Origin: Marinihelvus fidelis
GTDB taxonomy: Bacteria > Pseudomonadota > Gammaproteobacteria > Xanthomonadales > SZUA-36
Length of the DNA: 64,000 nucleotides
NCBI RefSeq assembly: GCF_008725655.1
Contig: NZ_VYXP01000013.1
Location: 40,188-104,187 of the forward strand
Direction of reading: 5' to 3'
A program made the position numbers and the translations under genes. Positions 23,857-31,579 of the stretch are shown one piece after another. Numbering within the stretch: position 1 is the stretch's first letter; each line of letters starts with the position of its first letter. The notes under the pieces were generated by a model. The model saw only the letters and a program-made list of their open reading frames with translations. It ran no database searches and had not been told where the DNA came from.

Positions 23857-23876
23857 CTCATCGCTCCAGTGCGGGT

Positions 23877-24122
23877 TTAGCGCAACTCCTTCTTCCAGCG
23901 CTTACAGTTACCCTCTCGAAACTGCTCCTTGTAGCGCTCCCGCGTCTGCTTCCACGACTCCATTTGCTGGGCATTTCCGCCTTTCTTTCTGAGCTTGTCG
24001 TAGTACTCGATCTGGCCCTGAATGTTTCGGCAGACATCAAGACCAAGGTCGTCGGCGCTGACGCTGTCTGCTCCGGTTGAGAGTAAAACCAGCGTAATGG
24101 AAATCGCTATGTATCGAGTCAT
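23877..24122 (-). CDS. small exported protein with two cysteines
   Basis: An 81-residue protein. After a signal peptide (AISITLVLLSTGADSVSA) the mature part is charged and helical: DVCRNIQGQIEYYDKLRKKG, QMESWKQTRERYKEQFREGN, CKRWKKELR. The two Cys, about 50 residues apart, could form a disulphide. Similar short secreted proteins occur in related gammaproteobacteria as far as I recall; function unknown. It begins 11 nt after the HEPN gene stop. Confidence 0.75.
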   Translation of the reverse strand: MTRYIAISITLVLLSTGADSVSADDLGLDVCRNIQGQIEYYDKLRKKGGNAQQMESWKQTRERYKEQFREGNCKRWKKELR

Positions 24123-24133
24123 GAGGTGCCTGC

Positions 24134-24691
24134 CTATGTCGCGATCTTCTCTAGTACGTAAGAGTCCGTGGCTTTCGCCAACTCTTTGAAGAAATGAATG
24201 TGCCGGCGCATTTCATCCTTTGTTACCGCATGCGGGACGGGTTGCCCAGGAACCGGCCGGGCAGAACGGTGGGCAATGTCACCGCGCTTCTTCACCAGAC
24301 GATTGAGCTCAGCACGCGCCTTTTTCGGGTCGCAGTGATTCCAGGTCCATCCTTCGGTCACATCAAACCCGAGATACTTTTTGAATATGGGTTTGACCCT
24401 TTGAGTGCTGGGCGCGTGGAAAAACTTCAGGTCACTCTTGAGTGAGGCCCGAAAAAACTCGGTAAGCCGCCCGTCACCCTTGCTGTCACTGCAAACGTGG
24501 TCGATCGACTCCGTCAGAAGGTCTTCGAAGTACGCTTCCAGCGCTGCCAGTGCCATGACCAGGCTTGCCCGTTTCAGTACTTCAATTTCAGGCGGTGGTG
24601 GGTGCACATTCAGGGCATCGAAATGGTTCAGGAGATCCCCAGCATCCTGTATGGCATGATCAAAAGCTTGTAACGCCTGCGAAGCCATCAC
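24134..24691 (-). CDS. HEPN-domain protein (RiboL-PSP/MAE_28990-like)
   Basis: A 185-residue helical protein. VMALAALEAYFEDLLTESI is the first long helix of the HEPN fold, and KKRGDIAHRSARPVPG holds the RxxxxH RNase motif (R136, H141). The family contains abortive-infection and toxin-type RNases that are usually controlled by a partner. The partner here is not evident; the small secreted protein downstream is an unlikely one. It may be a stand-alone defence RNase. Confidence 0.82.
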   Translation of the reverse strand: MMASQALQAFDHAIQDAGDLLNHFDALNVHPPPPEIEVLKRASLVMALAALEAYFEDLLTESIDHVCSDSKGDGRLTEFFRASLKSDLKFFHAPSTQRVKPIFKKYLGFDVTEGWTWNHCDPKKARAELNRLVKKRGDIAHRSARPVPGQPVPHAVTKDEMRRHIHFFKELAKATDSYVLEKIAT

Positions 24692-24806
24692 TCAGGCGCC
24701 CAAAGTAAGGCGTCGAAAAGGTATCGATAAACGCACCTGCAAATCCCCTTGATATTTAGCCGCTTGCCCTAGCGCAACACAATCGTACCCCGACGCCCCA
24801 CTAAAC

Positions 24807-25364
24807 CTATCCATCTTTTCTCCGCTCAACCAACCACCGACCAGTCATCAAGACGCGGCCGACTGTGAAATGGAAAAACAGCAATCCAACGAAGGGCACA
24901 TAAACGGCCGTCTGTTGGTACATGCAGAATCCAAACCAGACCCACGTAACGGTCGCCAGAACGTAGGCGGCGGGCTTGCCCACGCGAACGCCGTACAGCC
25001 ATATAGCGAGTAGCGTTGCGAAAAAATAAGCCACAACGACCAGGGAGGTATTTTCGAGAGCGATGCCATTGGCTTCAGGCTCAAAAAATATGCCGCTTCT
25101 GAAGATCAGGATTGTGACCCCAAGTCCAATTATGCTGACGAACAGAAACTGACCAAACAGCCTCTCGGACGCATTGTCCTCCCCGGGAGCCGGGACTGAA
25201 CCACCTGGCTCCGCAGTCGCTTTCCGGCGCTGATCAATCTGCTGTTTGAGTTCCCGCGCATTCGCGGGGTGGCGGTCAACATCCATCGCCTCGTAGGTTG
25301 CTTCGAGTTCCTGGAGCGAGCAGTTTGCCCAGGACTCACGCAGTTTCTCGCGGTCAGCTTCCAC
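24807..25364 (-). CDS. membrane protein with a cytosolic N-terminal domain
   Basis: A 185-residue protein. Residues 1-65 are polar: LRESWANCSLQELEATYEAM and NARELKQQIDQRRKAT. Four hydrophobic spans follow, near 72-90, 102-122, 127-147 and 150-170, then a basic tail (GRWLVERRKDG). No family is recognised. It is the last of a run of minus-strand membrane and exported genes. Confidence 0.68.
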   Translation of the reverse strand: MEADREKLRESWANCSLQELEATYEAMDVDRHPANARELKQQIDQRRKATAEPGGSVPAPGEDNASERLFGQFLFVSIIGLGVTILIFRSGIFFEPEANGIALENTSLVVVAYFFATLLAIWLYGVRVGKPAAYVLATVTWVWFGFCMYQQTAVYVPFVGLLFFHFTVGRVLMTGRWLVERRKDG

Positions 25365-25396
25365 GGCTCACGTATGTCGATTGCACCCGCACACCA

Positions 25397-25702
25397 TCAA
25401 GACTCTTTCGGAACTAACGAAACACTCATCGGCCTGAACAGGGAAAACAGCCACAGGCCAAAAGCGCACACGGTGCCCAGCATTCCGGCGAACATCAGCC
25501 CCATGAAAGCGCCCATGAACGGGCCGAGGAAGATGGCCTTGATGCCCGTGACGGGCTGCTCGTTCCAGGTCAGGACTTCGTAACCCATTGCGCCGAACAC
25601 GCCGAAGAACAGGAACAGGGGGACAAAGCCCACACTCAGCCCGATGGCGAATAGCTTGTAGACGGTGCCGGTGCTGACTTTCTTGACTTCAATCTCGGTC
25701 AT
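25397..25702 (-). CDS. small two-span membrane protein
   Basis: A 101-residue protein with spans near residues 16-38 and 58-85. The loop between them reads YEVLTWNEQPVTGIKAIFLG. The Trp-Asn-Glu-Gln-Pro/Thr-Gly element looks conserved in small membrane proteins I have seen, but no function is known. It overlaps the preceding exported-protein gene by 14 nt, so the two are coupled. Confidence 0.68.
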   Translation of the reverse strand: MTEIEVKKVSTGTVYKLFAIGLSVGFVPLFLFFGVFGAMGYEVLTWNEQPVTGIKAIFLGPFMGAFMGLMFAGMLGTVCAFGLWLFSLFRPMSVSLVPKES

Positions 25703-26057
25703 TGTTGTTCTCCATTGTTTTGATGACGAGTTTGTCGAAATCGGCCTCGGACATGGTCTTCAAATGCTCGAAAGCCGCCGCGGTATACGTCTTGTCGCCG
25801 TTGCCTTCGCCGGCGATTCTCGTTTTCTCCCCACCACGCTGAATCATGAAAACAAACGGCATGGCCGGGTTGCCTTCTGCCGTAACAAAGACCAGCGACC
25901 GCCCATCTGAGCATGACGATAATTGCCAGGTCGTGCCGCCAAGCTCAGTGTTAACCGGGCCGGTGTTGCAGGCCATTGGCTCGGCCGCGTTGGCCGTCAG
26001 ACTTGCCGACAACATCGCAACGAGCACAACGGTAATCTTCGTAGTGCGCAACCTCAT
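25689..26057 (-). CDS. exported hypothetical protein, 122 aa
   Basis: A signal peptide (ITVVLVAMLSASLTANAAE) leads into a small beta-rich domain with two Cys (MACNTGP and LSSCSDGRS), probably disulphide-bonded. The sequence SLVFVTAEGNPAMPFVFMIQ and a charged C-terminal helix follow. The family is not recognised. Cotranscribed with the overlapping membrane protein at 25397. Confidence 0.68.
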   Translation of the reverse strand: MRLRTTKITVVLVAMLSASLTANAAEPMACNTGPVNTELGGTTWQLSSCSDGRSLVFVTAEGNPAMPFVFMIQRGGEKTRIAGEGNGDKTYTAAAFEHLKTMSEADFDKLVIKTMENNNDRD

Positions 26058-26081
26058 TGATTCACCTCACTGTACGACTGA

Positions 26082-26708
26082 CTACTGTTGTTGGGCCGCC
26101 GCGCCCAGCCCAAACTCCTCAATCGCAGCCAGAAAGTCCTCCCGGTACTTCACGCGCGTTTCTTCGTTGATACGGTCCCACTCCTCGGCCGGCTCAAACG
26201 CGATGGTGCTTTCTGTAAACGCATCCATGCCATGCAGCGCGATCCAGCGTGGATCATAGTTGCGCTGGTTTTCCCGGTCCCACTGAACCACGCGCTCGAC
26301 GGTCGTTCGCAGCGCAGGAATATCGGTGATCATGTATTGATTGATCGGGGTGCCAAACTGCTGGTTAAGCACCGCAACGGCTTGCCCGGCACTGGCGTCC
26401 AGGGACTTCTCCGCATCACTGCTCGCCCGTAACTGTCCGGCATAAAACCAGAACGCCGCCTCGTCCTTGCGGTCACGCTCGAACAGCGCATACGACAGCG
26501 CGTAAAGCACTGGCGGCGAGAAGTCGTTGGGCTCGGCGAGCACCTTTTTGACCTGCGACTTCCGTTTCTTCAGCAGTTTTTCGACGGCCTTGATGTCTAC
26601 TGAGGTGTCGACCTCCGCGAACTCACCCTGCGGATTGACGCCCAACGACTGTGCATGCACCGGGCTCGACAACATGGTGACCATAAGCAGTACAAAGAAG
26701 CGGGTCAT
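26082..26708 (-). CDS. exported hypothetical protein, 208 aa
   Basis: A signal peptide (FFVLLMVTMLSSPVHAQ) is followed by a helical domain: DIKAVEKLLKKRKSQVKKVL, PVLYALSYALFERDRKDEAA, FWFYAGQLRASSDAEKSL, TTVERVVQWDRENQRNYDPR. The YALFERDRKDEAAFWFYAGQ stretch resembles tetratricopeptide or Sel1-like helices, and the whole may be a helical-repeat protein. Overlaps the lipoprotein gene by 4 nt (ATGA). Function unknown. Confidence 0.68.
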   Translation of the reverse strand: MTRFFVLLMVTMLSSPVHAQSLGVNPQGEFAEVDTSVDIKAVEKLLKKRKSQVKKVLAEPNDFSPPVLYALSYALFERDRKDEAAFWFYAGQLRASSDAEKSLDASAGQAVAVLNQQFGTPINQYMITDIPALRTTVERVVQWDRENQRNYDPRWIALHGMDAFTESTIAFEPAEEWDRINEETRVKYREDFLAAIEEFGLGAAAQQQ

Positions 26709-27265
26709 TTAGATTGTCCTTGCTGAGTCTTGAGCGCCCGGAGGTCTTCGAATGCAAGGCGCCTGGCAGTGCCCTTCAGTTCTTTCTGGACGCCTTTGTA
26801 GTTGTAAGTCAGGACATAAGGATTTTCCATCTTGTAAGCAGAAGTCATCCTGACCAGCGGGTCGGTTTTGACATGCGAGCCTGGCGTGATCGACACGCTC
26901 GCAGGCGCGAGGGCCATGTTGTTGAGCGTGCTGAGTTCCAGATCCACCGCGCTTTCTCCAAGATTGGAGATGTAGACCTCATAGACCTCTTCAATATCAC
27001 CCTGTGAGCGCTGAACCCGGCCCCAAGAGTTCTGAATCTCATATTGCTTGGGCAGTCGCTCGGCCCCCAATGTGATTACCAGGTGGAGCTTGAGTGCGCC
27101 GTCCTCGACGACCTGCGAATCCTCGAAGTACTCCGAGTACTGGGTCTGTACAAATTCGCCCGTTTGGGGATCAAGCGTCGATGAACTGACGCGTCCGTTA
27201 GACGCGCAACCGGCGGTGAGCAACGCCAGCGCGAGAAGGGTGGAGGCCTGAATACAACGTTCCAT
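26705..27265 (-). CDS. predicted lipoprotein, 186 aa
   Basis: The signal peptide ends in the lipobox LTAGC at about residue 20, so the protein is lipid-anchored. The mature part (SEYFEDSQVVEDGALKLHLV, EVYEVYISNLGESAVDLELS, LAPASVSITPGSHVKTDPLV) looks like an immunoglobulin-like beta sandwich. It is the first gene of a two-gene unit with the overlapping exported protein; both may act together at the cell envelope. No known family recognised. Confidence 0.72.
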   Translation of the reverse strand: MERCIQASTLLALALLTAGCASNGRVSSSTLDPQTGEFVQTQYSEYFEDSQVVEDGALKLHLVITLGAERLPKQYEIQNSWGRVQRSQGDIEEVYEVYISNLGESAVDLELSTLNNMALAPASVSITPGSHVKTDPLVRMTSAYKMENPYVLTYNYKGVQKELKGTARRLAFEDLRALKTQQGQSK

Positions 27266-27401
27266 GTTGCGTCCTCATTTTGTTCTGGTTGTTGGACAAA
27301 TTCGCTGGTTCTGGTCAGTGGTTAATGCTGTTTCCATACCCAGCTTCTCCGAGATTACTCAACTTGCGCGAATCTCAATCGCGCACGCCATAACCTTCAG
27401 A

Positions 27402-27608
27402 CTAAACGATTTTTTTATGCATCGGAGATATGCGTTTATCTTCTGGAACACCCTCACCCAACCGCCGAAGCCTCGCCACCGACACTTGGTACTGCCCATT
27501 GCTCGGCAGCGGCTTGCCCCAAAAAGCCAAACGCAGTTTTGTGCGCTTATGAGAGTCAGTGATTAGGATAGTGACATGTTCAGTCGAATGCAGGCGGAGT
27601 GACAGCAT
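27402..27608 (-). pseudogene. orphan C-terminus of a DUF6998 protein (copy 2)
   Basis: A 68-codon frame contains LAFWGKPLPSNGQYQVSVAR, close to the C-terminus of the DUF6998 protein at 28380, then LGEGVPEDKRISPMHKKIV and a stop. The first ~25 residues (MLSLRLHSTEHVTILITDSH) have no match to the family. The 363-bp gap between the lipoprotein and the next gene (27266-27628) holds only this fragment; the rest (27266-27401) shows nothing I can support. Confidence 0.7.
27454..27519 (-). repeat. 66-bp gene-end repeat, copy 2
   Basis: Two mismatches to copies 1 and 3. It also shares the 9-bp extension GGAACACCC on its left with copy 3, so copies 2 and 3 are the closer pair in extent. Confidence 0.9.
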
Positions 27609-27628
27609 GCCAATGACGAGGGATCCCG

Positions 27629-28243
27629 GTGCTGACTAAACTGATCAGGTTTGAATTTGTTGTGCTATCGGTCTTCCTCTTTTCAGGCGTCAACGCATCT
27701 GAAATTGGTGAAGATGAGCGTTCCGCAATCAGAAGTGCGGTGGCTCAGAATATTGAACGCGCGGACCTGGTTTTTATCGGGAAAGTGCGCGATTACAGGT
27801 CATTCATGATGGACGTCAACGTCAATTACGACCCCGAAACGCCAGAAGTCACTTTCCCGGAAAAACGGCTCTTTTCATCGAACCAAGTCGAAATTATCCA
27901 GGTGCTGAAGGGCGAATATGCCGATGAATTTATTGATATTTATCATAGAGGTGGGATAAACGGTGATGTCGTAAAGTTTGAATCCCACTCTTATTTTTTA
28001 TTCCTGGAGACGAATTACCTGTTGTTTGCGAGTCTCAGCCCACTCTACGAAGGAAAATGGTTTCTTACAGGACGCGGACAAAGTGCCGTTGAGGTCCTGA
28101 TGGTGGATGGCGAACCAGTCGTTCAGGTTCAAAGCGCAATACCTTCCAAAGCGGATGTCGATGGAGAGGCGGATGCATTCAACATTCCGGTAGAAGAATT
28201 TAGTCAAGAACTGAAAAGGCTGGCGAATGAACTACGAGAGTAG
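27629..28243 (+). CDS. exported hypothetical protein, 204 aa
   Basis: The only rightward gene in the 20.7-35.3 kb block. It starts with GTG at 27629 behind GAGGG (7 nt). A signal peptide (FEFVVLSVFLFSGVNAS) precedes a domain with ADLVFIGKVRDYRSF, NQVEIIQVLKGEYADEFIDI and SHSYFLFLETNYLLF, which looks like the OB-fold of tissue-inhibitor-of-metalloproteinase-like bacterial proteins. This similarity is tentative. The base composition is AT-richer than in flanking kb, consistent with transfer. Confidence 0.68.
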   Translation: MLTKLIRFEFVVLSVFLFSGVNASEIGEDERSAIRSAVAQNIERADLVFIGKVRDYRSFMMDVNVNYDPETPEVTFPEKRLFSSNQVEIIQVLKGEYADEFIDIYHRGGINGDVVKFESHSYFLFLETNYLLFASLSPLYEGKWFLTGRGQSAVEVLMVDGEPVVQVQSAIPSKADVDGEADAFNIPVEEFSQELKRLANELRE

Positions 28244-28379
28244 AAAACGGGTTTTAAGCCCGAAGCCGGGCCAAACAGCGTCTCGCTAAAACAGACTCTT
28301 TTCATCAAACCACCCTGGCTCAATCCAGCCAGAATGCTCTCGCTATTGCCTGTTACGCCAGAAGGGGAAGTGCACGTAA

Positions 28380-28859
28380 TCACCGCACTTGCGGAACGCG
28401 GTCGCACTCAGGAACACCCTCACCCAACCGCCGAAGCCTGGCCACCGACACCTGGTACTGCCCATTGCTCGGCAGCGGCTTGCCCCTGAACAGCGCCCAC
28501 ACCAACGCCCCCGGCCCGTTGTAGACCTCCTCGAACGCCCCGTCCGGAAGAATCCGAATCACGATCGCATGCCGCGGCTCATGCCGAAACGCCACACTCC
28601 GCCCCTGCGTCGCCTTGATCTCGACCTCCACCCCATCCGCCGTGACGGCATCAAACCCCTTATTCGACGCCGCCAGCAACTCCAGCCCATAGGCATCGGC
28701 CACCAGACACTCCCCCAGCGACCCCACCAGGTGCCCATCGGGCGTGAAGTGCCGCCCAGGAAACATGGCCTCAAGCTCGCGGACGGTGGCGTAGAGTTGA
28801 TTGACGAGGGTTTGGAATTGCCCGTGATTGAGCACTCGTTGGGTGCGCCCCTTACTCAT
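28380..28859 (-). CDS. DUF6998 family protein
   Basis: A 159-residue protein. LVNQLYATVRELEAMFPGRH, GHLVGSLGECLVADAYGLEL, NKGFDAVTADGVEVEIKATQ and EEVYNGPGALVW follow the DUF6998 pattern. The DxxxxxGxxxEIKATQG arrangement (D...E.K) resembles a PD-(D/E)xK nuclease core. The family is found in accessory regions. It overlaps the UDG-like gene by 8 nt, so both form a unit. Its last ~22 codons are the 66-bp repeat. Confidence 0.82.
   Translation of the reverse strand: MSKGRTQRVLNHGQFQTLVNQLYATVRELEAMFPGRHFTPDGHLVGSLGECLVADAYGLELLAASNKGFDAVTADGVEVEIKATQGRSVAFRHEPRHAIVIRILPDGAFEEVYNGPGALVWALFRGKPLPSNGQYQVSVARLRRLGEGVPECDRVPQVR
28420..28485 (-). repeat. 66-bp gene-end repeat, copy 3 (inside intact DUF6998)
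   Basis: The copy that lies within a full-length gene. Encodes PLPSNGQYQVSVARLRRLGE. It is identical to copy 1 at 23345-23410. Confidence 0.9.
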
Positions 28860-29481
28860 TTGTCCGGCTTTCTAGGAGCTTTCTGATGTGACAGAGGCGA
28901 TCTAGAAGAACGGTCCTGTTTTCCGGCCGTCGATTGATGAACATCGGGCTGGGGTGCGGCGTTTGCTCGATAATGAGTAACGGGTACCGCTCCTGAAGAT
29001 GATATTCGGCTTGTTGAGATTTGCGGCCAACCAGGGCGACGCAACGGAGCTTTGGTAACAGGCCGATGAGTTCGTCCAGCGATGTCATACCGGCGGAAAT
29101 ATCAGTTAATTTAGCCGGCCTTATCTTCGTCCCAGATCCGATGTACCAGGGAACGATATTCCAGACCACAGAAGATTTCCGCGGAATGCCTGCTTCGTTC
29201 AGTAGCTCAAACAAGTTTTTCGCCGTCTCATCGGGATTGTTACGGGAAACGAAACCTGAATTGCGCGCCTTCGGCCCCGGTGCCTCTAGTAGAAACAGAA
29301 CTTCAGCTTCCGTTCCGCCATCCCACGGATCGAAGAACGGGATTGAGGCATCCGGACCCGCTTCCTTGCGAAGTTCTCGAACGAATTTAGTCAGTGGTGC
29401 GATGTGCGGCTGTTCAACGTCGCGCAGTCTCGCTTCCAGCGCCGCCGGTTGCCCAAGTAATTTGGGGTAGTCGTCAAACAA
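28852..29481 (-). CDS. uracil-DNA glycosylase superfamily protein
   Basis: A 209-residue protein. IPFFDPWDGGTEAEVLFLLE and APGPKA correspond to the first active-site motif, SGFVSRNNPDETAKNLFELL and WNIVPWYIG to the following region, and EQTPHPSPMFINRRP to the C-terminal HPSP motif of UDG enzymes. Active-site variation means substrate specificity cannot be given. It is coupled to the DUF6998 gene; the pair may be a DNA-repair or defence module. Confidence 0.85.
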   Translation of the reverse strand: MFDDYPKLLGQPAALEARLRDVEQPHIAPLTKFVRELRKEAGPDASIPFFDPWDGGTEAEVLFLLEAPGPKARNSGFVSRNNPDETAKNLFELLNEAGIPRKSSVVWNIVPWYIGSGTKIRPAKLTDISAGMTSLDELIGLLPKLRCVALVGRKSQQAEYHLQERYPLLIIEQTPHPSPMFINRRPENRTVLLDRLCHIRKLLESRTNE

Positions 29482-29499
29482 GTTGGGAATTCGGAATCG

Positions 29500-29766
29500 T
29501 CAATTACCCGTACTTGGCGCGATCAATCCCGTCGAACGGTTGGCTTTACGGCGAAGCATCATTCCGATCAACACAAACGGTGCCGGGACGATGACCAGTC
29601 CGCGCAGCTCCCACAGCACCTGCCAGACACGCGATTCGTAGCCCATGCCGCCCGACGGGAGATAGCGCCCGAAAAGCAGGAAATACAAAAAGAACCACAG
29701 GCCGAGTCCGAAGAAGAGATAGGAGGCCAGTGTCTGAACGTTGCGTATTAATTTCGTTTTGTTCAT
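29500..29766 (-). CDS. small two-span membrane protein, paralogue of the one at 12374
   Basis: An 88-residue protein. The C-terminal half, VWQVLWELRGLVIVPAPFVL then IGMMLRRKA, is nearly the same as in the 81-residue protein at 12374. The N-terminus has LFFGLGLWFFLYFLLFGRY as first span. It lies 18 nt upstream of the UDG-like gene. Function unknown. Confidence 0.78.
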   Translation of the reverse strand: MNKTKLIRNVQTLASYLFFGLGLWFFLYFLLFGRYLPSGGMGYESRVWQVLWELRGLVIVPAPFVLIGMMLRRKANRSTGLIAPSTGN

Positions 29767-29865
29767 CGTTTCAATTTAAGTATCGAGCTGGGTGTGGTCA
29801 AGGTTGCTCCCACTTCGTCACACAATTGGCCTAGTTCAAACTCGCCACCATTCTGGTGGTGATGT

Positions 29866-30456
29866 TCAGGCATGTGCAATTACGTATCGGTCATAGAGAA
29901 GCCCTTGCCGTTCTGTCGATTCTTTGAGTTCAGGAAACTTGGTGAGCAGTTCGTCAACAAGCGCGGTAGGCTCTTCTAGGGATGTAAAACGTATACCTTC
30001 CCAGGCCCTCATTCCCGGCGATGCCAATTGCTGTACTTCTGACTCTAAGTTGGTAAGGCTTTCGAAGTAGTTGGCGCTAGTCGGATCGTTGGGCACCTGA
30101 ACATAAGTAGCTTTGCAGTATGTTCGTATGAAAATAGTCCGAAGCTTTTTGGCAAGTTTGGCATCCAATTCACTTTGGTGAGCTCCGGCAATCTCAGGGT
30201 GTAGCTTCCTGCAGTAGCGCCACATTCTTCCACAGCAGTACGCTTGGCTAAACTTGTGACTTCTGCCCTCGCTCCCGGTCACATGTTTGTTTGTAATTCG
30301 AGTCCGAAATCCCTCAGTTGCTTTCGGTGTGCATCCAATGTAGCGAATCTGACCTTCATGGTCCCAAAGGGCATATAACCCAAAATCATTGCTCAGTTCA
30401 CTCAGAGGTTCTGGTGTTGATTCTGTCAACTGTGCAAGTACGTACTTAGCTTCCAA
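29866..30456 (-). CDS. GIY-YIG-like nuclease-domain protein
   Basis: A 196-residue protein. DFGLYALWDHEGQIRYIGCT holds the two halves of the GIY-YIG motif (GLY and YIG), followed by GFRTRITNKHVTGSEGRS, where the Arg and the nearby His are the expected catalytic residues. CGRMWRYCRKLHPEIAG and a helical C-terminus complete it. No homing-intron context is seen. It may be a restriction, repair or defence nuclease. AT-richer composition suggests transfer. Confidence 0.75.
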   Translation of the reverse strand: MEAKYVLAQLTESTPEPLSELSNDFGLYALWDHEGQIRYIGCTPKATEGFRTRITNKHVTGSEGRSHKFSQAYCCGRMWRYCRKLHPEIAGAHQSELDAKLAKKLRTIFIRTYCKATYVQVPNDPTSANYFESLTNLESEVQQLASPGMRAWEGIRFTSLEEPTALVDELLTKFPELKESTERQGLLYDRYVIAHA

Positions 30457-30595
30457 TATTTTTCACCAATGCGAGGTTTCTGGGCCTAGTGAGCAATTCG
30501 GCTGTCGTTTCTTGGGCACTAAAATAAATTTGATGCGCCATTTACTAGAACCAAGTTGCAATAGAACGTGCCTTTATAAGGCTGATCACTCAGGG

Positions 30596-31354
30596 TCAAT
30601 TGAGTACGACTGCAGCAGCAATCTTTTTAGCAATATCTTTGACCGTGTCTTGCGTTGTAGTGAACCCAGCAAGGTCGGGCAAGATACCGCTGTACTGTTT
30701 CACATCGTCGAATGAAACGTTATGAAGGACAGGAATCAGAATATTTTTGCTTAACAAGGCACCGAGTTCTCTCTCTGTCCAAAAACGACCTGTGAGATAG
30801 GCTGGTGTGAGCAACGCAATACCCGACCTTGCTTTTCGCAAACCTGAATCCATCTGGAGAGACTGACTACGTCCGGGTGCTATTGCCACTTCGTCGAACC
30901 AAACTGCGACTCCAAGCGCCTCTAATTCTCTTCGAAGTTCTGATGCGATTTCACTCCCATCAATACGGGCGTAGCTGAGAAAAGAGTCGTACTCCCTTGG
31001 GTCCAGCAGACCGACGGCTGTATGTACACGGTCGGCGAGGCGTTGTTCAGATTCAGTGTAACGAACCCCGCGGTGCCCAGACCGCAGCTGGCGATTCAGA
31101 TCCGCTATAACCTTCTGGTTGTGCGTATTAACCCGGTGGACGTTTGCGTTGTGGTTGGATATTACCTTCTTGTTATGAGCGTCCACCCGGCGGTTGTAGG
31201 CATCTACTTTTCTCTTGTTTTCGCGGATTACCTTGTCCAGTTCACGTTGAAGTTTCTGTTCGGTTTGCCGAGCCCTATGCCTGAGCTTTTGCTCCGCTTG
31301 ACGTTGCGCCTGGCGCATTTTTTGCCGTATTTGGCTTGTGCTAGTTCGTGCCAT
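30596..31354 (-). CDS. TIR-domain protein with basic coiled-coil N-terminus
   Basis: A 252-residue protein starting at MARTSTSQIR (31354), behind GAGGTG. Residues ~8-100 form a highly charged coiled coil with pseudo-repeats such as KVDAYNRRVDAHNKKV and NHNANVHRVNTHNQKV. Residues ~120-250 are a TIR domain: REYDSFLSYARIDGSEIASE, VAVWFDEVAIAPG, SGIALLTPAYLTGRFWTE. By alignment to SARM1-type TIRs the catalytic Glu is E196 in WTEREL. NAD-degrading TIRs act in antiphage defence. The coiled coil may mediate oligomerisation. No ThsA-like effector adjoins it. Confidence 0.88.
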   Translation of the reverse strand: MARTSTSQIRQKMRQAQRQAEQKLRHRARQTEQKLQRELDKVIRENKRKVDAYNRRVDAHNKKVISNHNANVHRVNTHNQKVIADLNRQLRSGHRGVRYTESEQRLADRVHTAVGLLDPREYDSFLSYARIDGSEIASELRRELEALGVAVWFDEVAIAPGRSQSLQMDSGLRKARSGIALLTPAYLTGRFWTERELGALLSKNILIPVLHNVSFDDVKQYSGILPDLAGFTTTQDTVKDIAKKIAAAVVLN

Positions 31355-31579
31355 GAACACCTCACTATCATTTAGGTTATTTATCGCTTCAATGCCTGGA
31401 GAGCTATTTGAGATAGCTACGTTGGCTTCAGTACCGTACGGCACTGAGTTCTCAAAACTTGATAATGGCGTTCAATTGTCAAAATGAAGGTGATTAAGAG
31501 ATGTTCTGCCTGACGTAGGAAATGGAGAAAAGAGAGACGATAAAAACTCAGTTCCCTGAAACTGAAATACCAAACGTCG

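Noticed and set aside
28244..28379. Terminator between converging genes at 28.3 kb
   Set aside because: GCCCGAAGCCGGGC forms a weak stem but no T-run follows, and the pairing is only 5 bp.
20700..30000. Chromosomal integron cassette array (many small same-strand genes, repeats)
   Set aside because: Gaps between most genes are too short for attC sites, no RYYYAAC/GTTRRRY core pairs were found, and there is no integron integrase. The 66-bp repeat is coding and not attC-like.
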